A stretch of 18,346 nt of DNA from contig JBKECD010000009.1 of assembly GCA_047974225.1 (NCBI GenBank), positions 1 to 18,346 of the forward strand, given 5' to 3'. The DNA is from JBKEDC01 sp047974225 (lineage in GTDB: Bacteria; Bacteroidota; Bacteroidia; Bacteroidales; Prolixibacteraceae). Positions 13,539 to 18,346 of this stretch are shown one piece after another. The translations under genes and the position numbers were made by a program. Numbering within the stretch: position 1 is the stretch's first letter; each line of letters starts with the position of its first letter. The notes beneath the pieces were generated by a model that was given only the letters and a program-made list of their open reading frames with translations, was not told where the DNA came from and did no database searches.

Positions 13539-14825
13539 ATGAAACTATACTCTAACACCAAACCAGAGCAATGGGCAGAGCTTCTCGCTCGTCCGGAGTT
13601 CGACCCCACCGCTTTATCAGATAAGGTGGCGGGCATTCTAGCTGAAATCAAGGCCGGTGGCGATGCTGTTTTGCAGAAATACACCGAGCAGTTTGATGGC
13701 ATTCGACTTGATGATTTCCATGCGAGTGAAGCGGAATTGGAAGAAGCCGAAGAGCTGATTGCGCCTGAATTGAAGACCGCCATTGAGCGGGCGGCAGGCA
13801 ATATCTTGAAGTTCCATTCTTCGCAAAGGCGTGATGTCTATAAGGTGGAAACCACGCCCGGTGTGAAATGTTGGCACCGTTCGGTGGCTATCGACAAGGT
13901 TGGACTGTATGTGCCGGGTGGTTCTGCACCTTTGTTTTCCACCGTGCTGATGTTGGCTTTGCCAGCCAAGATTGCTGGTTGTTCGGAAATCGTACTTTGC
14001 ACGCCACCCAATAAAGAGGGCAAGGTGCACCCTGCGATTCTCTTTGCGGCGAAGCTTTGCGGTGTGGATAAAATCTTCAAACTTGGCGGTGTGCAAGCCA
14101 TCGGAGCAATGGCATATGGCACAGAATCAGTGCCGAAGGTCTATAAGATATTTGGTCCCGGCAATCAGTATGTCATGGCGGCAAAGCAGCTCATGGCAGC
14201 TCGTGAGGTGGCTATCGACATGCCTGCTGGTCCGTCGGAAGTGGCGGTGATGGCTGACGAATCGGCAGTGCCTGCCTTCGTGGCATCCGACTTGCTTTCG
14301 CAAGCGGAGCATGGACCCGATTCGCAAGTGGTGCTGGTGAGCAATTCCGATGAGGTGGTGAAAGCGGTGTGGGCGGAAGTGCAGGTGCAGCTCAAAGAGC
14401 TTCCTCGAAAAGAGATAGCCATGAAAGCACTCGAAAATAGTGTAGGGATTGTGCTTGAAACCGAGCAAGAAATGATTAACATTATTAATGAGTATGCGCC
14501 TGAACATCTGATTATCTCGATGAAGAACTACACGCAGATAGCTGATAAGATAACCAATGCTGGTTCGGTCTTCTTGGGCAACTACACGCCTGAAAGTGCG
14601 GGCGATTATGCTTCAGGCACGAACCACACGCTGCCCACTAATGGCTGGTCGCGCGCATATAGCGGTGTCAATCTCGATAGTTTCTGCAAAAAGATTACCT
14701 TCCAAGAAATTACCAAAGAGGGCATTAATAGTCTAGGCGAAACCATCGAATTGATGGCAGAAGCCGAAGAGCTGTTTGCGCATAAGAATGCGGTGAGTAT
14801 GAGGAGAAGTCAAACAGAACTCTAG
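13539..14825 (+). CDS. hisD: Histidinol dehydrogenase
   Basis: HisD oxidises histidinol in two NAD-dependent steps to histidine, the last reaction of the pathway, using a zinc ion. The 428 residues fit the family. Signatures include VGLYVPGGSAPLFSTVLMLA, KLGGVQAIGAMAYGT, FGPGNQYV, AIDMPAGPSEVAVMAD, LLSQAEHGPDSQ (with the zinc-ligand Gln and His by family knowledge), INEYAPEHL (the catalytic Glu-His pair) and AGDYASGTNHTLPT. The frame is open upstream to a GTG at 13443. I reject that start because the extra 32 codons are translated heptamer repeats, while ATG 13539 gives a standard N-terminus after an A-tract. The stop TAG overlaps the 30-bp inverted-repeat arm. Confidence 0.97.
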   Translation: MKLYSNTKPEQWAELLARPEFDPTALSDKVAGILAEIKAGGDAVLQKYTEQFDGIRLDDFHASEAELEEAEELIAPELKTAIERAAGNILKFHSSQRRDVYKVETTPGVKCWHRSVAIDKVGLYVPGGSAPLFSTVLMLALPAKIAGCSEIVLCTPPNKEGKVHPAILFAAKLCGVDKIFKLGGVQAIGAMAYGTESVPKVYKIFGPGNQYVMAAKQLMAAREVAIDMPAGPSEVAVMADESAVPAFVASDLLSQAEHGPDSQVVLVSNSDEVVKAVWAEVQVQLKELPRKEIAMKALENSVGIVLETEQEMINIINEYAPEHLIISMKNYTQIADKITNAGSVFLGNYTPESAGDYASGTNHTLPTNGWSRAYSGVNLDSFCKKITFQEITKEGINSLGETIELMAEAEELFAHKNAVSMRRSQTEL

Positions 14826-14990
14826 CCCCCTCCAACTCCCCCGAGGGGGAGGGCGCAATCAGGCAGAAGAATGATAGATATTAGATTTATAAACAAATTA
14901 ATTAACAACCCAGTGCCTTTACCCCTCCCCTTGGGGAGGATGGGAGGGGCTTTGGTTTTACCCTCCCCCTCGGGGGAGTTGGAGGGGGCT
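14824..14990. repeat. Perfect 30-bp inverted repeats bounding the hisD-hisC spacer
   Basis: The arm at 14824-14853 is the exact reverse complement of 14961-14990, with 107 bp between. Each arm contains its own small palindrome (CTCCCCC-GAG-like). The interior holds an AT-rich stretch (14872-14908) and a second hairpin CCTCCCC / GGGGAGG (14924-14939). The left arm begins inside the hisD stop codon, and the right arm ends 5 bp before hisC. It looks like a MITE-like or dispersed intergenic element. No transposase is near and no target-site duplication was recognised. Confidence 0.93.
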
Positions 14991-14995
14991 TAGCT

Positions 14996-16024
14996 ATGCA
15001 ACATTTACTACGTCAAAACATAAAAGACCTCGCCGCTTATTCCTCAGCGCGCGATGAGTTTTCGGGGGAAGCGATGGTTTTCCTCGATGCCAACGAGAAC
15101 CCGTATAACGAACCATACAATCGTTATCCCGACCCTTTGCAACTCGACTTGAAAGCCGACATTGCTCAGCTGAAAGGCTGCGAAGTGCCGCAAATCTTCC
15201 TCGGCAATGGAAGCGATGAGGCTATCGACTTGCTCTTTCGGGCATTCTGCAATCCAGCGGTGGATAATGTGGTGAGCATTGCGCCAACCTATGGAATGTA
15301 TCAGGTGGCAGCCGACATTAATCAAGTGGAGGTGCGCAAGGTGCAGCTCGATGCCGATTTTCAGTTTTCAGCTGAAAGCATGATGACCGCTGCCGATGAA
15401 CACACCAAACTGATGTTCCTTTGTTCGCCCAACAATCCGACAGCCAACTTGCTTGATTCCGAAGAAATCAGCAAACTGCTTGCTAGCTTTCAAGGTTTGG
15501 TGGTGCTCGATGAGGCTTACATCGACTTTGCTTCCGAAGCCACGTTCTTGCCTCGACTGAAAGAGTTTCCGAATCTGGTTATCCTGCAAACCTTCTCGAA
15601 GGCGTGGGGCATGGCAGGCATTCGGCTAGGCATGGCGTTTGCTTCCGAAGAAATTATTTCGGTGCTGAATAAAATCAAATACCCATACAATATTAATATA
15701 CTCACCCAAGCGAAAGCAAAGGAGCTGCTGCAAGACAAAGAGCAATTCAAGGAGTGGGTGGCGCAACTGCTCGAAGAACGAGTGAAGTTGGCAGAAAGCT
15801 TAGTAACTTTGCCTTTCGTGCAGCAGGTCTATCCTTCCGATGCCAATTTCCTCTTGGTGAAGATGCACGATGCCACAGGGATTTATAATTATCTTTTGGA
15901 AGAAGGCGTGGTGGTGCGCAGCCGCTCGAAGGTGCTGCTTTGTGATGATTGCCTACGCATCACCATCGGCTCGCCTTATGAGAATTTAATGTTGATGGAG
16001 AAACTGGCTATGCTCTGCGCTTGA
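14996..16024 (+). CDS. hisC: Histidinol-phosphate aminotransferase
   Basis: HisC is a fold-type I PLP enzyme that transaminates imidazole-acetol phosphate to histidinol phosphate with glutamate. The 342 residues match the family. Visible features are FLDANENPYN near the N-terminus, FLGNGSDEAIDLLFRAF, APTYGMY, CSPNNPTANLL, VVLDEAYIDF (D172 for the PLP nitrogen), TFSKAWGMAGIRLGMA (Schiff-base Lys 202), YNINILTQ and a C-terminal LRITIGSPYEN. The ATG follows the right arm of the inverted repeat by 5 bp, so translation starts next to a strong potential hairpin. The end of the gene contains the first copy of a short direct repeat that recurs in the spacer to hisB. Confidence 0.96.
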   Translation: MQHLLRQNIKDLAAYSSARDEFSGEAMVFLDANENPYNEPYNRYPDPLQLDLKADIAQLKGCEVPQIFLGNGSDEAIDLLFRAFCNPAVDNVVSIAPTYGMYQVAADINQVEVRKVQLDADFQFSAESMMTAADEHTKLMFLCSPNNPTANLLDSEEISKLLASFQGLVVLDEAYIDFASEATFLPRLKEFPNLVILQTFSKAWGMAGIRLGMAFASEEIISVLNKIKYPYNINILTQAKAKELLQDKEQFKEWVAQLLEERVKLAESLVTLPFVQQVYPSDANFLLVKMHDATGIYNYLLEEGVVVRSRSKVLLCDDCLRITIGSPYENLMLMEKLAMLCA

Positions 16025-16048
16025 GCTTTGCTGCCATGCTTTGCGCTT
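16010..16048 (+). repeat. 13-bp near-identical direct repeat at the hisC end
   Basis: ATGCTCTGCGCTT (16010-16022) and ATGCTTTGCGCTT (16036-16048) differ at one base and lie 26 bp apart. The first copy covers the last hisC codons and the first base of its stop, so this is a small tandem duplication of the gene end. Confidence 0.6.
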
Positions 16049-16088
16049 ATCTGCAACGAAGTTCACGCGCAAAGCCAAGCTAAAAAGA

Positions 16089-17213
16089 ATGAAACGAATA
16101 CTATTTATAGACCGCGACGGCACGCTCAACAAAGAGCCAGCCGATGAACAGGTGGACGCACTCGACAAGGTGGAGTTTCTGCCTAAAGTGTTTAAGAACA
16201 TGGGGCTGATTGCTTCAAACTTAGACTATGAATTGGTGATGGTGACCAATCAAGATGGTTTGGGAACAGACAGTTTCCCCGAAGAAACGTTCTGGACGGC
16301 ACATAACTTCATCCTCAAAGCCTTTGAAAACGAAGGCGTGCGCTTTGATGCCATTCACATTGATGAGCATTTCCCAGCTGATAATCACCCAAACCGCAAA
16401 CCGGGCGTGGGTATGCTGAAAGATTATTTCGATGCGGAGAAGTATGACCTCGCGAATAGCTTTGTGCTAGGCGACCGACTCACCGACATGAAGTTGGCAA
16501 GGAATCTCGGAGCGAAGGGTATCTTCATCAATGATGGTTCGGCTGAAAAGGAATTGGCGCAAGAGGGTTTGACCGACACGTGTAGCCTAATCACTTCCGA
16601 TTGGGACGAGATTTATCGACACGTGGCTTCGCCTGAACGCACCGCCACGGTGGAGCGAAACACCAAAGAAACGAAAATCAAAATCGGGCTCAATCTCGAT
16701 GGTACAGGCGTGGCAGACATTGAAACAGGCTTAGGCTTCTACGACCACATGCTCGAACAAATTGCCAAACACGCCGGCGTGGATTTGACCATCCGCTGTC
16801 GTGGCGACTTGCAAGTCGATGAGCATCACACCATCGAAGACACCGCCTTAGCTTTGGGCGAAGCTTTCCGCATTGCGCTAGGCGACAAGCGAGGCATCGA
16901 GCGATATGGCTACTGCCTGCCGATGGACGATTGTTTGTGTCAGTGTGTGATAGACTTTGGCGGTCGCCCATGGCTGATGTGGGAAGCGGATTTCAAACGA
17001 GAGAAGATTGGTGATATGCCAACGGAAATGTTCTATCATTTCTTTAAGTCCTTTTCCGACACCTCGCTCACAAATCTCAACATCAAAGCCGAAGGCACCA
17101 ACGAGCACCATAAAATAGAAGGCATGTTTAAAGCCCTCGCACGAGCCATCAAGATGGCTATCCGAAAAGATGTGTTTAACTTTGAACTGCCATCGACGAA
17201 GGGAAGCCTTTGA
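16089..17213 (+). CDS. hisB: Bifunctional histidinol-phosphatase / imidazoleglycerol-phosphate dehydratase
   Basis: The 374-residue protein fuses two his enzymes. The N-terminal HAD phosphatase (about 1-165) dephosphorylates histidinol phosphate and has FIDRDGT (nucleophile D8, D10), VMVTNQDG, RKPGVGML and LGDRLTDMKLARN. The C-terminal IGP dehydratase (about 178-374) has RTATVERNT, LGFYDHMLEQIAKHAG, VDEHHTIEDTALALGEAF, FFKSFS and NEHHKIEGMFKALARAIK, with the His/Glu manganese ligands. The loop HIDEHFPADNHPNRKP lacks the Cys ligands that hold zinc in E. coli HisB. A TTG at 16041 would add 16 residues with no family resemblance, so ATG 16089 is used. Its stop TGA begins a 7-bp repeat array. Confidence 0.96.
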   Translation: MKRILFIDRDGTLNKEPADEQVDALDKVEFLPKVFKNMGLIASNLDYELVMVTNQDGLGTDSFPEETFWTAHNFILKAFENEGVRFDAIHIDEHFPADNHPNRKPGVGMLKDYFDAEKYDLANSFVLGDRLTDMKLARNLGAKGIFINDGSAEKELAQEGLTDTCSLITSDWDEIYRHVASPERTATVERNTKETKIKIGLNLDGTGVADIETGLGFYDHMLEQIAKHAGVDLTIRCRGDLQVDEHHTIEDTALALGEAFRIALGDKRGIERYGYCLPMDDCLCQCVIDFGGRPWLMWEADFKREKIGDMPTEMFYHFFKSFSDTSLTNLNIKAEGTNEHHKIEGMFKALARAIKMAIRKDVFNFELPSTKGSL

Positions 17214-17231
17214 GTTATGAGTTATGAGTTA
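17211..17231. repeat. Three copies of TGAGTTA starting at the hisB stop codon
   Basis: Three perfect TGAGTTA units in tandem begin with the TGA that ends hisB. As with GAATTGA at 291-367, the unit is seven bases and the gene stop lies within the array. Confidence 0.9.
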
Positions 17232-17233
17232 GC

Positions 17234-17247
17234 TTTGCACTCCGCAC
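17234..17247. repeat. Two NYYGCAC heptamers before the thioredoxin gene
   Basis: TTTGCAC is followed by TCCGCAC, the same heptamer family as in the hisG-hisD and thioredoxin-hisH spacers. The CTCCGCAC core and the A-rich tail up to the ATG are nearly identical to those before hisH. Confidence 0.6.
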
Positions 17248-17260
17248 AAAAAATAAAAAC

Positions 17261-17791
17261 ATGAAAAACTTTATTATCCTATCCACAATCATCTTGCTCG
17301 CATCATGGGCAGGACATGTTTCGGCACAGCCGAAAGACTATGGTTATTTGGTGAAACTGGGCGACATGGCTCCTGATTTCACCACCACTACGCCCGAGGG
17401 GCAAACGGTGAAGCTTTCCGACTTGCGCGGAAAGATTGTCATGCTGCAATTCACCGCTAGCTGGTGCAGCGTGTGCCGCAAAGAAATGCCGCACATCGAA
17501 GAGGAAATCTGGAAGAAGTATCAATCGAATCCAAACTTTGCACTCTATGGCATCGACCTGAAAGAATCTGCCGAAAAGACCGCCGAATTTGCGAAGCAAA
17601 TCCCAGTAACTTATCCGCTCTTGCTCGACCTCGAAGGCGACATCTTTTATTCCTATGCTGAGCAAGGCGCAGGCGTAACACGCAATGTCATCATTGATAG
17701 AGATGGAAAAATTGTATTCCTCACTCGGCTATTCAAGGACGATGAGTTTAATGAAATGAAAGCAGTCATTGCGAAATTGCTAGGCGAGTAG
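17261..17791 (+). CDS. Exported TlpA/AhpC-like thioredoxin-fold protein
   Basis: The 176-residue protein carries a signal peptide (hydrophobic residues 4-18, likely cleavage after VSA at 22). The thioredoxin fold follows, with LGDMAPDFTTTTPEGQTVKL, TASWCSVCRKEMP (redox pair C69 and C72) and VIIDRDGKIVFLTR. It most likely reduces or exchanges disulfides in the periplasm as a membrane-free TlpA relative. Where the cis-proline usually precedes the second beta strand, the sequence reads GVTRNVII, with Thr 140 in its place, as in some peroxiredoxin-like members. It sits between hisB and hisH on the same strand, with short spacers, and has no obvious link to histidine. An unrelated passenger or a recent insertion is likely. 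Both flanking spacers carry heptamer repeats. Confidence 0.88.
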   Translation: MKNFIILSTIILLASWAGHVSAQPKDYGYLVKLGDMAPDFTTTTPEGQTVKLSDLRGKIVMLQFTASWCSVCRKEMPHIEEEIWKKYQSNPNFALYGIDLKESAEKTAEFAKQIPVTYPLLLDLEGDIFYSYAEQGAGVTRNVIIDRDGKIVFLTRLFKDDEFNEMKAVIAKLLGE

Positions 17792-17813
17792 AAACTAAGA
17801 GTACTGGCGCAGC

Positions 17814-17848
17814 CACTTCACACCTCGCACTCTGCACTCCGCACTAAA
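17814..17848. repeat. Five degenerate CACTYYG heptamers before hisH
   Basis: Units starting at 17814, 17821, 17828, 17835 and 17842 all begin with CAC and most fit CACTYYG; the last decays into the A-rich stretch before the hisH ATG. The 7-bp phase is exact. Confidence 0.8.
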
Positions 17849-17858
17849 AATAAAAAAC

Positions 17859-18346
17859 ATGAAAGTAGTCATCATCAAATACAATGCCGGCAATGTGGAG
17901 TCGGTGGCAAATGCGCTGAAGCGTTTGGGCGTAGAGCCTATTGTCAGTGCCGACCATGAAGTCATTCGCACAGCCGATCGGGTGATATTTCCCGGAGTGG
18001 GCGAAGCGAAGAACACGATGGAATATCTGAAACGTGAAAGGCTCGATGAGCTTATCTGTTCGTTGAAGCAACCGGTGCTTGGCATTTGCTTGGGCTTGCA
18101 GCTCATGTGCAGTCATTCCGAAGAGGGCGATGTGGATTGCTTGGGCATCTTCGATGCGCAGGTGAAGCGATTCCAGCCCGAGGCAGGTCGGGAGTTCATC
18201 GACAAAGTGCCCCACATGGGTTGGAACACCATCGGCGAAGTGCAATCGTCCTTGTTTGATGAAACCTTGGAGGGCGAATATGTCTATTATGTCCATTCCT
18301 ACTATGCCACTGTGGGCGAACACACCGCCGCCATCGGCAACTACAT
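17859..18346 (+). CDS. hisH: Imidazole glycerol phosphate synthase, glutaminase subunit (3' end outside window)
   Basis: HisH releases ammonia from glutamine and passes it to HisF, which makes IGP and AICAR. The first 162 codons are visible; a full protein is about 195-205 residues. The class I glutamine amidotransferase fold is clear: VVIIKYNAGNVESVANAL at the N-terminus, FPGVGEAKNTMEYL, LGICLGLQLM with the nucleophile C77, DKVPHMGWNTI and YVYYVHSYY. The catalytic His-x-Glu near residue 180 lies beyond the window, so activity cannot be fully checked. ATG 17859 follows AAATAAAAAAC and gives the standard N-terminus. hisA, hisF and hisIE are expected to follow but are not seen. Confidence 0.95.
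   Translation, partial: MKVVIIKYNAGNVESVANALKRLGVEPIVSADHEVIRTADRVIFPGVGEAKNTMEYLKRERLDELICSLKQPVLGICLGLQLMCSHSEEGDVDCLGIFDAQVKRFQPEAGREFIDKVPHMGWNTIGEVQSSLFDETLEGEYVYYVHSYYATVGEHTAAIGNY

Noticed and set aside
14824..14990. Insertion sequence between hisD and hisC
   Set aside because: The 107-bp interior has no ORF of use and no transposase fragment. At most it is a non-autonomous element, and no target-site duplication was recognised.
16041..16088. 16-codon extension of HisB from TTG 16041
   Set aside because: The HAD domain starts right after ATG 16089, and the extension is part of a spacer duplication.
1..18346. Novel multi-gene defence or secondary-metabolism system
   Set aside because: Every gene longer than 200 residues belongs to a housekeeping or envelope family or is a clear his/nad/coa enzyme. 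The unknown genes are small and isolated.

Overview
The window is chromosomal DNA of a Bacteroidota bacterium, most likely of the order Bacteroidales. I base this on several signs. Gene starts are preceded by A-rich tracts and not by Shine-Dalgarno sequences. Several intergenic regions carry the Bacteroides-type -7 motif TAnnTTTG. The protein families fit (lipoprotein-type LptC, bifunctional HisB, long-form HisG, a DUF4861-like protein). The gene order TPR protein / LptC / CNNM-CBS protein / PpiD also fits, from memory. No rRNA, tRNA, insertion sequence, phage gene or CRISPR array is visible.

Layout. Positions 1-500 hold the 3' end of a DUF4861-like gene, an 11-copy GAATTGA array that supplies its stop codon, and a palindrome-rich spacer. 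A Rieske-like lipoprotein gene lies on the minus strand (499-951), and a small single-span membrane protein gene runs the other way (1027-1443). Next come greA, with a promoter and a terminator-like hairpin in its leader, and a HIT-family hydrolase gene closed by a clear terminator. The run nadB-nadC-coaX (2657-5795) is joined by 4-base ATGA overlaps and makes NAD and CoA precursors. An envelope cluster follows (5920-11588): exported TPR protein, LptC, CNNM/CBS membrane protein, and PpiD/SurA-type foldase. It ends in a strong bidirectional terminator shared with the convergent gene frr.

From about 12367 to the window end lies a histidine operon: leader peptide and attenuator, hisG, hisD, hisC, hisB, a TlpA-like thioredoxin gene, and hisH (cut by the window edge). 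The leader is the best regulatory find. A 17-codon ORF carries four His codons, three in a row. It is followed by mutually exclusive pairings and an intrinsic terminator just before hisG, as expected for ribosome-mediated attenuation by histidine supply.

The second theme is small repeats in spacers. Degenerate 7-bp tandem repeats of a CACTYYG type occur in three his-operon spacers. Other 7-bp arrays start at or overlap stop codons (GAATTGA after the DUF4861-like gene, TGAGTTA at the hisB stop). A perfect 30-bp inverted repeat flanks the hisD-hisC spacer and overlaps the hisD stop, and a 14-bp piece of it follows the greA stop. The core genes are ordinary. The repeats and the attenuator are what deserve a second look; I see no new multi-gene defence or mobile system.
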